Shown one piece after another: positions 49,862 through 58,066 of a stretch of 60,892 nt of DNA. A program made the position numbers and the translations under genes. The DNA lies in assembly GCA_007118095.1 (NCBI GenBank), contig SKSF01000076.1, positions 1 through 60,892 on the forward strand, given 5' to 3'. Every line of letters begins with the position of its first letter. The first letter of the stretch is position 1. This stretch comes from Dehalococcoidia bacterium (GTDB lineage: Bacteria; Chloroflexota; Dehalococcoidia; Tepidiformales; Tepidiformaceae). A model generated the notes under the pieces. That model searched no databases. It was not told the DNA's origin and saw nothing but the letters and a program-made list of their open reading frames with translations.

Positions 49862-51396
49862 CTACTCCACAAACGCTCGCATCCCTCCTTGCCGACCGGC
49901 CGGAGTTCACCCTGGCTTCGGGTGACCCCGGCACCGTCATCAATGGTGTGACAAACGACTCACGCGCTGTCGCCCGGGGTGGCCTCTTCGTTGCCATCCC
50001 CGGCTTCAAGGTCGATGGCCACGACTTCCTTCAGCAGGCGGTCGCCGCTGGCGCCGCTGCCGTCATCGTCCAGCAAGACCACGAAAGCGCGTGGTCCTCG
50101 CTGACCGGCTCCGTCGCCGTCGTCAGCGTCGAAGACACACGCCGCGCGCTCTCGCATGCTTCCGCCTGGTTTTACGGGTATCCCTCGCGGGAGCTCGCGG
50201 TCGTCGGGATCACCGGCACGGATGGGAAAACCACTACCGCCTACCTGGCGACATCCGTCCTCGAAGCCGCCGGTATTCCGGTCGGCCGGCTCGGGACAGT
50301 CGACGTCTACATCGGTGGCGAGGAATCGCTCGACACTGACCGCATGACCACCCCCGAAGCACCCGAAGTCCAGCGCCTGCTCCGCCGCATGGTCGATGCC
50401 GGGTGCCGGGCCGCAATCGTGGAGTCCACCAGTCACGGCCTCGCCCTCCATCGCCTCGCCGACGTCGACTACGACGTCGCCTGCTTCACCAACATCACGG
50501 GTGACCACCTCGACTTCCACGAGACGTTCGAAGCCTACCGCGAAGCGAAGGCACAGCTCTTCGCCGCACTTTCCCGCGAGACAGGCAAAGATGTCCCCCG
50601 CTCGGCCGTCGTCAACGCAGACGACCCCTCCGCGAACTTCATGCTCGGCCAGTCCGACGCAACACCCATCCGCTTTGGCATGGAAGCGCAGGAAGCCGAG
50701 TTGCTCGCGCGCAACGTCGTCCTGCGGGCGGACGGGACCGACTTCCGGATCCTGACCCCCGCCGGCCCGGCCGAAGTGAGCATCAGCCTCCCGGCCATCT
50801 TCAACGTTTCGAACGCGCTCGCGGCTGCTGGCATTGGACTGGCACTCGGCCTCCCACCCCAGGTGGTCGCGCAGGGCTTGCGCAATTGCCCTGGTGTCCC
50901 GGGCCGCATGGAACGGATCGAAGCGGGTCAGCCCTTCGCCGCGCTCGTTGATTACGCCCACACCGGCGACGCCGTCCGGAAGGTGCTCTCCGTCCTGCGC
51001 GAGGTGACCCCCGGCAAGCTCATCCTGGTCGTCGGAGCAGCGGGCGAGCGCGACCCGGGCCGGCGCTTCGGTGTCGCCCGCGCCGCGGCCGACGCCGCCG
51101 ACCTCGCAGTCTTCACGAGTGAAGACCCGCGCAGCGAAGACCCGGCCGAGATCGTCGCCGAGATTGGCCGGCATGCGGAGCAGGCTGGCCGCAAGCGCGG
51201 TACACATTTCGTGGAGTTGCCCGATCGCCGCGAGGCCATTGCGCATGCGCTCGACCACGCCGGGGAAGGCGATACCGTCGTCGTCTGCGGCAAGGGTCAC
51301 GAGCAGTCGATCATCTATGGTGAAACCGTCATCCCGTGGGATGACCGCGTGGTCCTCCGCGAGGAGCTGGCGAAACGCGGATTTACTGGCGTGTGA
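49858..51396 (+). CDS. murE: UDP-N-acetylmuramoyl-tripeptide synthetase
   Basis: A 512-residue Mur ligase adding the third amino acid of the peptidoglycan stem. Domains in order: N-terminal UDP-binding (GVTNDSRAVARGGLFVAIPG), central ATPase (GITGTDGKTTTAYL, MTTPEAPE, ESTSHGLALHRL, NITGDHLDFHETFEAY), C-terminal (LVDYAHTGDAVRKVL, VGAAGERDPGRR, VVCGKGHEQ). The specificity motif that is DNPR in diaminopimelate ligases reads EDPR in SEDPRSEDP, so the third residue (mDAP, ornithine or lysine) is unclear. GTG start overlapping the NUDIX stop. Last gene of the operon; other mur genes are absent nearby. Confidence 0.96.
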   Translation: MTTPQTLASLLADRPEFTLASGDPGTVINGVTNDSRAVARGGLFVAIPGFKVDGHDFLQQAVAAGAAAVIVQQDHESAWSSLTGSVAVVSVEDTRRALSHASAWFYGYPSRELAVVGITGTDGKTTTAYLATSVLEAAGIPVGRLGTVDVYIGGEESLDTDRMTTPEAPEVQRLLRRMVDAGCRAAIVESTSHGLALHRLADVDYDVACFTNITGDHLDFHETFEAYREAKAQLFAALSRETGKDVPRSAVVNADDPSANFMLGQSDATPIRFGMEAQEAELLARNVVLRADGTDFRILTPAGPAEVSISLPAIFNVSNALAAAGIGLALGLPPQVVAQGLRNCPGVPGRMERIEAGQPFAALVDYAHTGDAVRKVLSVLREVTPGKLILVVGAAGERDPGRRFGVARAAADAADLAVFTSEDPRSEDPAEIVAEIGRHAEQAGRKRGTHFVELPDRREAIAHALDHAGEGDTVVVCGKGHEQSIIYGETVIPWDDRVVLREELAKRGFTGV

Positions 51397-51415
51397 TCCG
51401 ATTCTCGTGAGCGCC

Positions 51416-51445
51416 TTGGAAGCTACGAATCACGCTCCCTATACT
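51416..51445 (+). promoter_or_regulatory. Promoter of the cyclophilin gene
   Basis: TTGGAA (51416-51421), an 18-nt spacer and TATACT (51440-51445). GGGGGAG then precedes the TTG start at 51507. Confidence 0.6.
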
Positions 51446-51506
51446 GATTGCAGAGATCAACACATTCTGCGGCTACCCATGCCCGCAGCCCGCCCTGGGG
51501 GAGACC

Positions 51507-52325
51507 TTGCCCAATAAGAAGCGGCGCGATCACCAGCACATCGGCCAGGAACCCAAGCGCAAGCGTGCGTTCAACGCCGAAGGCGATCCCGCCGAAAAAT
51601 ACAAACCCGGCTTCCCGATGAACCTTTTCCTCAACACCAAGATCTTCGTGGTGGTGGGGATCGGGATTATGGCTGGCGGCGTTGTCCTGGCCGCCATCCT
51701 TCAGCCCCAGGACAGTACCGGCTCCGGTGACCTCCCCGAGGCCACACCGACGGTCATCGACGACGAAGACCCGGACGCCGAACCCACACCTGACCCGCGC
51801 CAGTTTGACGAGGCCGACGAGGTTATCGACGCCGAAGCGTACGACTATAGCGCCGTCATCACCACTGAGCACGGGGATATCGAAATCGACCTGTTCGAAG
51901 AAGTCGCTCCCAACACGGTCAACAACTTCGTCTTCCTCGCTCAGAACGGGTTCTTCGATGAGCTTCGCTGGCATCGCGTGGAAGACGGGTTCGTCGCACA
52001 AGCAGGCGACCCCCTGACCGCCGTCGACCGCGACCTCCATGACCCGAGCCGCATCGGCCAGGGGAACCCCGGTTATTCGACCGAAGAAGAGCCGAACGAG
52101 CTGAGCAACGAGCGGGGGACCATCGCCATGGCCAAGGCCAGCGGCGCTACCGAATTCGGCAGCCAGTTCTTCATCAACCTGGACGACAATACCTTCCTCG
52201 ACGAGGGAGGCCCGGGCGACAGCTTCTATCCCTTTGCCGAGGTCGTCTCCGGCATGGATGTTGTCGACCAGCTCCAGGTCGACGATGTCATCGAATCTGT
52301 CGAGATTAGCGAAGAAGAGAAGTAA
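51507..52325 (+). CDS. Membrane-anchored cyclophilin-type peptidylprolyl isomerase
   Basis: A 272-residue protein: basic cytoplasmic N-terminus, one transmembrane helix (about 42-66), an acidic Pro/Thr linker (72-108), then a cyclophilin domain (SAVITTEHGDIEIDLFEEVAPNTVNNFVFLAQNGFFDELRWHRVEDGFVAQAGD, GTIAMAKASGATEFGSQFFINLDD, FAEVVSGMDVVDQL). The catalytic arginine in WHRVEDGF is present. It probably folds extracytoplasmic proteins. TTG start with a GGGGGAG ribosome site and its own promoter. Confidence 0.92.
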   Translation: MPNKKRRDHQHIGQEPKRKRAFNAEGDPAEKYKPGFPMNLFLNTKIFVVVGIGIMAGGVVLAAILQPQDSTGSGDLPEATPTVIDDEDPDAEPTPDPRQFDEADEVIDAEAYDYSAVITTEHGDIEIDLFEEVAPNTVNNFVFLAQNGFFDELRWHRVEDGFVAQAGDPLTAVDRDLHDPSRIGQGNPGYSTEEEPNELSNERGTIAMAKASGATEFGSQFFINLDDNTFLDEGGPGDSFYPFAEVVSGMDVVDQLQVDDVIESVEISEEEK

Positions 52326-52332
52326 GCAGCGG

Positions 52333-52359
52333 GTACGGCCACCTCGTCAGTGGCCGTAC
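52333..52359. terminator. Bidirectional terminator overlapping a stop codon
   Basis: Perfect 10-nt arms GTACGGCCAC and GTGGCCGTAC (52333-52342 and 52350-52359). Its 3' arm encodes the last residues of the convergent lipoprotein. Confidence 0.65.
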
Positions 52360-52988
52360 TCAGCCGCATTCTCGGCAAAGCGCTCCAGCACCGGGTACAA
52401 GGCAACCGCGTCGGGCTCCTGTGCGGGCCCGCCCGACTGCACACTCACCACATAACGCCCCACCGCCTGGAACAGCATCGCAACCCGCTGAGGGTCGACT
52501 CTGTGCGGCCCGCTGACCACGAACGCTCGCGCATCGGTAGGACCCACCGTTGACTCGAGCGTCCAGGTGGCTTCAGAAACGTGCCGGTCCCCCTCTTTGG
52601 GCCATCCCATAGCCGACCGTGACAGCACCTCGCTCGAAGGGTCAAGCCCCTCCACGAATGCCTCCGCCGAATCGCTGTCGTCGAACAGCAACGCCTGGCA
52701 GACAACGTTGGCGGGGTGGTCGAACGGCACCGTCTCCACGGTGGACGACCAGAAGCTGTAGTAGCCTTCGATGAGCTCACCCCGCCCGGGCTGATCGATG
52801 GGCGCCTCCCCGGCGCCACGCGCATCAAGGTCGGCCGGGGTGAAACCGCCGGTCACCTGCCGGACATACTGGCCGGTAGACGCATCGAGCTCACAATCCA
52901 CCTCGGGCGGTATCGCGAGCTCAGCCGGCCCGCACGCCGTCGCGAGTGCAGTGAGGCCAACCAGGGGAAAGAGCTTACTCCGCCTCAA
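52347..52988 (-). CDS. Lipoprotein of unknown function
   Basis: A 213-residue lipoprotein precursor with signal and lipobox LTALATAC (Cys19). The mature part is a mixed alpha/beta domain without recognised motifs. It has CELDASTGQYVRQVTGGFTPADLD, a WSSTVETVPF segment, VVCQALLFDDSDSAEAFVEGL and RVAMLFQAVGRYVVSVQSG. The overall rhythm suggests a ferredoxin-like fold, but this is inference. Its start overlaps the preceding small membrane protein gene by 14 nt. Confidence 0.78.
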   Translation of the reverse strand: MRRSKLFPLVGLTALATACGPAELAIPPEVDCELDASTGQYVRQVTGGFTPADLDARGAGEAPIDQPGRGELIEGYYSFWSSTVETVPFDHPANVVCQALLFDDSDSAEAFVEGLDPSSEVLSRSAMGWPKEGDRHVSEATWTLESTVGPTDARAFVVSGPHRVDPQRVAMLFQAVGRYVVSVQSGGPAQEPDAVALYPVLERFAENAAEYGH

Positions 52989-53211
52989 CTTCCGGTTCGG
53001 GGTCTGGCGGCCCGATCATGCCGCGTGCTGCCTGCCAGCGCTCGACGACAACAATGAGCAGTAAGAACGGAAAGAACAGCGCCGTGGATCCGAGCCCCCA
53101 GAGCCAGAAGCCTCCTATGAAGAACAGGATCGCCACGGCCGCGAAAAAGGCCATGCCAACGATCGCAAAAATACGTCCCGCAAGGACCCACGGGGTAACG
53201 GGGGAGTTCAT
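52975..53211 (-). CDS. Small two-TM membrane protein
   Basis: A 78-residue protein with two hydrophobic helices (about 10-35 and 38-58), then RWQAARGMIGPPDPEPEVEAE, an acidic proline-rich tail. The ATG at 53211 has CGGAAG upstream. Overlap with the following lipoprotein suggests a two-gene unit. No family recognised. Confidence 0.65.
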   Translation of the reverse strand: MNSPVTPWVLAGRIFAIVGMAFFAAVAILFFIGGFWLWGLGSTALFFPFLLLIVVVERWQAARGMIGPPDPEPEVEAE

Positions 53212-53246
53212 TACTTCCGATCTTGCCCGCCAACCGCCGAGCGGTC

Positions 53247-53252
53247 TAGCGT
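53247..53252 (+). promoter_or_regulatory. -10 box of a possibly leaderless PPOX gene
   Basis: TAGCGT ends 9 nt before the ATG at 53262. Confidence 0.3.
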
Positions 53253-53261
53253 AACCGGGCA

Positions 53262-53717
53262 ATGCCCGGGAAAGGCGATCACAGCGGGTCGGAGAACCTG
53301 CTTCCGCGCGAAGCCGAAGCCTTCCTCCAGGGGATGAAGGTCCCGGCGACGCTCGCCACCATCGGACGCTCTGGTGGCCCTGTCACTTCGGCAGTCTGGT
53401 ACGCAATCGATGGCGGCGAGCTCATCGTTTCCACCCCCTCCGGTGGCACGAAGGCGCGTAACGTGGATGCCAACCCCCGCGTCTCGTTCCTCGTCGACAC
53501 GCGCGAACGGCCCTACAGCGGGGTGGCGATTGAAGGTGACGCCCGGGTCGTCGATGACCCGGATGGCGCGGGATGGCGTTTTATCGCAACCAGCTACCTG
53601 GGCGAGCCGCTGCCGCGCGAGATCCTGGAGCGTTTCCGCGCCAGTCCCCGCGTCCTCATCCGGATCACGCCGGCCCGCGTCCGTACCTGGAACCTTCCCA
53701 CCGGCGATTCGGGATGA
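53262..53717 (+). CDS. Pyridoxamine 5'-phosphate oxidase-family flavoprotein
   Basis: A 151-residue split-barrel protein. Landmarks are EAFLQGMKVPATLATIGRSGGPVTSAVWYAIDGGELIVSTPSGGTKARNVDANPRVSFLVD, YSGVAIEGDARVVDDPD and FRASPRVLIRITPARVRTWN. This is the PPOX-class pattern of FMN- or F420-binding reductases; which cofactor is used cannot be read. The stop overlaps the HAD hydrolase start as ATGA. Confidence 0.85.
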   Translation: MPGKGDHSGSENLLPREAEAFLQGMKVPATLATIGRSGGPVTSAVWYAIDGGELIVSTPSGGTKARNVDANPRVSFLVDTRERPYSGVAIEGDARVVDDPDGAGWRFIATSYLGEPLPREILERFRASPRVLIRITPARVRTWNLPTGDSG

Positions 53718-54433
53718 CCTTACGCGCTGTCGTGTTCGACCTCGGCGATACGCTCATCCGTCTCCGTGCCCTCCCATCGTTCGGACCGGTCGTCCACCAG
53801 CACCTGCACAAGACCGGGCTGGCACAGGAGGGACTCGATGCCCAATCACTCCTGGCCGACCTGCGTACTGCCGCCGCGGCCCTTGATGCCGGCCGCGAGG
53901 CAGTCTACGAATCAATGCTCTGTGACCTCATGCTCGACCGTGGGGTCGCCCAACCTGGTGCCCACGCCCGTGCGCTTGCCCGCGTCTTCGACCTGGGCGA
54001 TGTCGAGCGCTTCGAAGCGCCCCCGGGTCTGTCCGCGAGCATGGCACAGTTCCGCGCGGCGGGGTTCAAGCTCGCCATCGTCTCGAACACCACCACGAGC
54101 CCGGCGCTCCTCCGCGCCTACCTCGAATCCGTCGGCATCACACCGCACATTGATGCCGCCGTATTCTCGGTCGAACACGGCTATCGCAAGCCATCACCCT
54201 CGATCTACCACGCGGCGCTCGATGCACTCGGCGTTGCTCCTTCGGAGGCGCTGTTCACCGGGGATCGCGTCCGCGAAGACGTTGCCGGTCCCATGTCCGC
54301 AGGGATGCGGGCCGCGCTCATGCACCGCTTTCGCCAGGAAACGCCACCCGGCGACCTGGCTGCTCCGGTGGTCCGTTCGCTCGACGAACTCCGGGTTGTC
54401 GTCGCCCGGCTCAACAGTTCCAGTGGCGAATGA
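53714..54433 (+). CDS. HAD-superfamily hydrolase
   Basis: A 239-residue HAD phosphatase. Motif I is DLGDT (nucleophile Asp in VVFDLGDTL), motif II IVSNTTTS, motif III YRKPSPSIY (Lys) and motif IV FTGDRVREDVAG. The helical cap lies between motifs I and II, giving subfamily IA. It resembles many broad phosphatases and dehalogenase-like enzymes. Coupled to the flavoprotein gene and convergent with a membrane protein gene, overlapping it by 23 nt. Confidence 0.9.
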   Translation: MTLRAVVFDLGDTLIRLRALPSFGPVVHQHLHKTGLAQEGLDAQSLLADLRTAAAALDAGREAVYESMLCDLMLDRGVAQPGAHARALARVFDLGDVERFEAPPGLSASMAQFRAAGFKLAIVSNTTTSPALLRAYLESVGITPHIDAAVFSVEHGYRKPSPSIYHAALDALGVAPSEALFTGDRVREDVAGPMSAGMRAALMHRFRQETPPGDLAAPVVRSLDELRVVVARLNSSSGE

Positions 54434-54800
54434 TCTCGTTGTAGCCCTCGCAGGCGAGCTGGAACGTCACAATCTGCGCCGCGACCATCGCAGCCACCAT
54501 CCAGCACACAAACAGCGCGCCAAGGCCGAACATCGAACGGCGGAACCACGCGCCCACCGCGATCCCGGCAAGCATTGCGGCGAACGCCCACGCCCCGTGA
54601 ATCCCGAAGTACACCCCATCACGGACGTTCGTGTCGTTGAGTTCGTCGCGTGTGACGTCCATGGCCAGGTGCAGTGACACCACGTACAGCGTCGTGAGCA
54701 GCATCAGCAGCGCTGGCGTAACGATCGCTTCCACCCATGTGGGGAAACGGGGTTGATGCTGCCGGTGCTGGCTGCGGGCGTCCTGGCTGGCGTGCTCCAT
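54411..54800 (-). CDS. Three-TM membrane protein of unknown function
   Basis: A 129-residue protein: polar His/Gln-rich N-terminus, then three hydrophobic helices (about 25-48, 66-86, 92-115) and a short C-terminus ending YNEIIRHWNC. No family signature recognised. TACACT on the minus strand lies 7 nt upstream of the ATG, suggesting a leaderless transcript. Confidence 0.65.
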   Translation of the reverse strand: MEHASQDARSQHRQHQPRFPTWVEAIVTPALLMLLTTLYVVSLHLAMDVTRDELNDTNVRDGVYFGIHGAWAFAAMLAGIAVGAWFRRSMFGLGALFVCWMVAAMVAAQIVTFQLACEGYNEIIRHWNC

Positions 54801-54807
54801 GACAGGC

Positions 54808-54813
54808 AGTGTA
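54808..54813 (-). promoter_or_regulatory. -10 box of a leaderless membrane protein gene
   Basis: TACACT on the minus strand, 7 nt from the ATG at 54800. It adjoins the terminator of the upstream gene. Confidence 0.4.
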
Positions 54814-54814
54814 A

Positions 54815-54837
54815 AGGCGGCTGCGCAGCAGCCGCCT
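54815..54837 (-). terminator. Intrinsic terminator of the thioredoxin-like gene
   Basis: Perfect 10-nt arms AGGCGGCTGC and GCAGCCGCCT (54815-54824 and 54828-54837). TTT follows on the minus strand. Confidence 0.7.
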
Positions 54838-54862
54838 CAGCACATCGGGAACCGTTGTACGT

Positions 54863-55489
54863 CTACCGCAGGAGCGCGATGACCTCGTCCACGGTCGCCT
54901 TGCGCCAGTTAGCCCACGTGGGACCCTTCTGCCATTCGAGGAACCGCTCGCGTGCCTTCGCCCGGAACGCTTTGAGCTCTTCTTCGCTGGGCTCGTGGCC
55001 CAGTTCCCGTGCCGCCGCTTCTGGCGAGGTATCGCCCATTACTTCGCGGACTTCGTGCATCTGCTCGTTCGCGATCGCCGGACGCTCGATGAAGTGCGCC
55101 AGCTCGCGGTGATGCTTGTCATAAAAGATGAGCACCGGGATCGACTCGAACTCGCCGCCCTTCAGGTACTCGGCAATCATGTCCTTGTTCTCGTCGCGCT
55201 CGAAGTAGCGCAGTTCGATACCCATCGTATCGGCGATGCGCTGCGCGACCGGGGCGCCACGGTACACGTCCGGGCACCAGTCTTCCCCGATGACCACCAT
55301 GTGATCCGGTCCGTCTTCGCGGCCGGCAATTTCCTTGAGCGCCGACACCTGTTCCGGTGTGAGTTCGGTCTCCTGGTAGTTCTCTTCGAACAGCTCCCGG
55401 TTGCGGATCCCGCTGTCCAGGTATTCCTGGAATGTCTTCCCTTGCTGGAAGCGCTCGAGCGTAATCACGGATTCCTGTGCCTGGGTCAT
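54863..55489 (-). CDS. Thioredoxin-fold protein with a single active-site cysteine
   Basis: A 208-residue protein: a helical N-terminus, then a thioredoxin-like domain with HMVVIGEDWCPDVYRGAPVAQRIADTMGIELRYFERDENKDMIAEYL, the conserved cis-proline in FESIPVLIFYD, and a helical C-terminal extension. The CxxC motif is reduced to CPDV, leaving one cysteine, as in a known group of thioredoxin-family proteins with EDWCPD. Redox partner unknown. AGGAGAG precedes the ATG. Confidence 0.83.
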   Translation of the reverse strand: MTQAQESVITLERFQQGKTFQEYLDSGIRNRELFEENYQETELTPEQVSALKEIAGREDGPDHMVVIGEDWCPDVYRGAPVAQRIADTMGIELRYFERDENKDMIAEYLKGGEFESIPVLIFYDKHHRELAHFIERPAIANEQMHEVREVMGDTSPEAAARELGHEPSEEELKAFRAKARERFLEWQKGPTWANWRKATVDEVIALLR

Positions 55490-55543
55490 AGTCTCTCCTG
55501 GCTCCTCTAGCTTGTCGTCCAGACTACAGGCGCCCTGCAGCCC

Positions 55544-56974
55544 TTACAACGAACCGCCGCCCAGTCCCGCCTTGGCTTCGTCCCAGAGCGCATCGATCTC
55601 TTCCAGCGTCATTTCCTGCAGGTCGAGTTCACGTTCGCGTGCCAGTTCTTCGACAGCCGTGAACCGCGTGCGGAATTTCTGGTTCGCCGAACGCAGGGCC
55701 TGCTCGGCATCGATCCCTGTGCGCTGCCCAATATTTGCGAGCACGAACAGGATGTCGCCAAACTCGTCCACCTCCTCCGCCGGGTTCTCGGCGCGGGCGA
55801 ACTCACCCACCTCTTCCCGCAGCTTTTCAAGTGGCCCCTCGATATCCGGCCAGTCGAAGCCGACCCGGCGCGCACGGCCCTGGATTGCCTGCGATGCTGC
55901 CAGCGCCGGCAGCGTCGCGGGCACCCCGTCGAGTACGGAGCGCTCCGGCTTTTCCTGCTTCTTGAGCTGTTCCCACGACTGCCAAACTTCATCGGCGCTC
56001 CCGGCCGCTGCTTCCCCGAACACGTGCGGGTGACGCCGGATGAGCTTCTCCGCGATGTGTTCAGTCACGTCACCCAGGCTGAATGTCTGTTCGCGCCGCC
56101 CCACTTCCGCGTGCATCAGGACCTGTAACAGGACGTCGCCAAGCTCTTCGGTGAGTTCCGCGCGGTCCCCGCTGTCGATCGCATCGAGGGCTTCGTAGGC
56201 CTCTTCCAGCAGGTGCTTGCGCAGCGACTCGTGGGTCTGCTCCCGGTCCCACGGGCACCCGTCGGGCGCATTTAGCCGCGCGACCACGTGGTAGAGCCCA
56301 TCGAACCGGCGCACATCGGCCTCGGGCGCGAGCGCCGGGAGAAAGAGCAGGGTTTCCGGCGATAGGTTGTCCGTCGTGAGATCTTCCAACGACATGCTTC
56401 GTGTTGCCGTTTCAGGCGCGGCTGCCGTATCGATCGTGACGACCTCGTGCCCGGCCGGGTAGATGTCCCGCAGCCTCCCGGGCAACGCGTCGATAACACC
56501 CCGGGCTGTTGCGTCGCGGATAAGTGCGGGCCGCTGCGTATCGATCCGGGCGGATGTTGCGTCGCATAGCTGCAGGTCGCGGACGTCGCGCCGAAGGGCT
56601 GCCGCCGCGACATCCAGGTAGCTCACACCCGGTAGTACCCGCGTGGCGATCCTCTCGTTCGCTGCACCTTCGAGCAGGAGCGGCACGCTGCCGTCATCGA
56701 TGACCGGGTTGCCGGGCACTGCGTAAACCACGTCGCCTCTCCGGCCGAGCGCGATCACGCGCTCGCAGGCCGCCTGGTCGGTCTCATCCGTTGGCTCTTC
56801 CTTGTTTGCCAGGTCGTCGCAGGCTGTGAACGTACCGCCCGGGTCAAGCTGTGCCACCGCCGCATGTGCGCGCGTACGGACGACCACAGTAGGCGCATCG
56901 GCGATCGCCTCCCGCGCCGCGCCAGTCAACAACGTGGCGTCCCCCGGCCCCAGCCCGGCGATGGTGATGACCAT
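55544..56974 (-). CDS. Tetrapyrrole methylase-MazG fusion (YabN-like) pyrophosphohydrolase
   Basis: A 476-residue fusion. Residues 1 to about 225 are a tetrapyrrole (corrin/porphyrin) methylase-like domain (VITIAGLGPGDATLLT, VVYAVPGNPVI, VLPGVSYLDVAAAAL). Residues about 228-476 are MazG (LNAPDGCPWDREQTHESLRKHLLEEAYEALDAI, LTEELGDVLLQVLMHAEV with the metal-binding EExxE-like helices, then GFDWPDIEGPLEKLREEVGEF). This is the B. subtilis YabN layout. MazG removes aberrant NTPs; the methylase part may be regulatory. It begins 3 nt after the oxidoreductase gene. Confidence 0.93.
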   Translation of the reverse strand: MVITIAGLGPGDATLLTGAAREAIADAPTVVVRTRAHAAVAQLDPGGTFTACDDLANKEEPTDETDQAACERVIALGRRGDVVYAVPGNPVIDDGSVPLLLEGAANERIATRVLPGVSYLDVAAAALRRDVRDLQLCDATSARIDTQRPALIRDATARGVIDALPGRLRDIYPAGHEVVTIDTAAAPETATRSMSLEDLTTDNLSPETLLFLPALAPEADVRRFDGLYHVVARLNAPDGCPWDREQTHESLRKHLLEEAYEALDAIDSGDRAELTEELGDVLLQVLMHAEVGRREQTFSLGDVTEHIAEKLIRRHPHVFGEAAAGSADEVWQSWEQLKKQEKPERSVLDGVPATLPALAASQAIQGRARRVGFDWPDIEGPLEKLREEVGEFARAENPAEEVDEFGDILFVLANIGQRTGIDAEQALRSANQKFRTRFTAVEELARERELDLQEMTLEEIDALWDEAKAGLGGGSL

Positions 56975-56977
56975 GGC

Positions 56978-57973
56978 TCAGCCTCCGACGGGTTCGACAG
57001 CGCCGCTGTCGAGGCTCCGGTGCAATGCCACCAGGATGCGTGTCACCTCCAGCGCATCCTCGAATCGCACAACCGTCCGCTCGTAGCCGTCCATCGCCCG
57101 GAGGAACGATGTGATGCGCTGCTGGGCCCAGTTCAGGGTGGTCGGGTATTCGTGACGGCTGCTTGTCACCGCCAGGCTCTGCCGCGTTGTATCAATATCG
57201 AGCCGGCCCCGGGTCCCCGTCACGCGAAAATCGAACTCGAGGACCCCGGGCCACGAGTCCGGCAGGATCCACAACGATTCGAACACGCCGTCGCTACCAT
57301 CTTCGTAGCGGACGACCGCATGGACCCAGTCCGGGGTGCTAATGCCGAGCTCGGACAGGACGCCGTAGCCTGCCGTCGCATAGACGGTCTTCGCGCGTTG
57401 TCCGCCGAGCCAGTGCGCAAGGTCGAGGCAGTGCGACATCAAGAACCATGCGGGTGTCGTTGACGCGCTCCAGCCGAGGTTCGTCTCCGGCGTGCTCAGC
57501 GGATTGTTGAGCCGCACATTGAACGACCGCACCTCGCCCGCCTCGCCGCGATCGATGAACCGCTTCGCCTCGGCGAAAGGCGGGTTCCACCGGTTCGCGT
57601 AATTCACCTCGGCATGGATCCCGGTCTGGGCGGCCACCCGCGTCATCGCCTCCGCGTCCTCCACCGTCGTCGCGAGCGGCTTCTCGACGAGCACGGCCAC
57701 GCCGGCGTTCGCCAGTGTCTCCACCGGTGAGCGATGCAGCGCGTCGGGCGTTGCCACGTAGGCGAAGTCCGGCGCTGTCTCCTTCAGTGCATCCAGCAGG
57801 TTCGTGAAGCTCGCCGCACTTGCGGGACCGGCGACTGCCTGCGCACGCTCCTCCATGAGGTCGACAACGCCAACAAGCTCGACACCAGGGACGCGCCCCG
57901 ACCCGAAGAGCCGTGCGTAGCCGCTTCCCATTGTCCCGGCGCCGACGACGAGTGCCCGCTTTGTATCTGCCAC
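56978..57973 (-). CDS. Gfo/Idh/MocA-family oxidoreductase
   Basis: A 331-residue NAD(P)-dependent oxidoreductase: Rossmann motif RALVVGAGTMGSGYARLF, then ELVGVVDLMEERAQ, FAYVATPDALHRSPVETLANAGVAVLVEKPLATTVEDAEAM with EKP, and HAEVNYANRWNPPFAEAKRFIDRGEAGEVRSFNVR of the C-terminal alpha/beta domain. It usually acts on sugars or cyclitols, but the substrate is not clear here. I choose the GTG at 57973 (MADTKRAL), because TATGCT lies 6 nt upstream and the family motif starts there. Confidence 0.92.
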   Translation of the reverse strand: MADTKRALVVGAGTMGSGYARLFGSGRVPGVELVGVVDLMEERAQAVAGPASAASFTNLLDALKETAPDFAYVATPDALHRSPVETLANAGVAVLVEKPLATTVEDAEAMTRVAAQTGIHAEVNYANRWNPPFAEAKRFIDRGEAGEVRSFNVRLNNPLSTPETNLGWSASTTPAWFLMSHCLDLAHWLGGQRAKTVYATAGYGVLSELGISTPDWVHAVVRYEDGSDGVFESLWILPDSWPGVLEFDFRVTGTRGRLDIDTTRQSLAVTSSRHEYPTTLNWAQQRITSFLRAMDGYERTVVRFEDALEVTRILVALHRSLDSGAVEPVGG

Positions 57974-57979
57974 GCGGCG

Positions 57980-57985
57980 AGCATA
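57980..57985 (-). promoter_or_regulatory. -10 box of the leaderless oxidoreductase-mazG operon
   Basis: TATGCT on the minus strand, 6 nt from the GTG at 57973. Confidence 0.4.
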
Positions 57986-58066
57986 GCAGCACCAGCGCGA
58001 TTGTTCGCATATCCCCGCCGTGTAACCATGAGCCTCTACCGCTCCCCGCGTCACGGATGAATCTCA

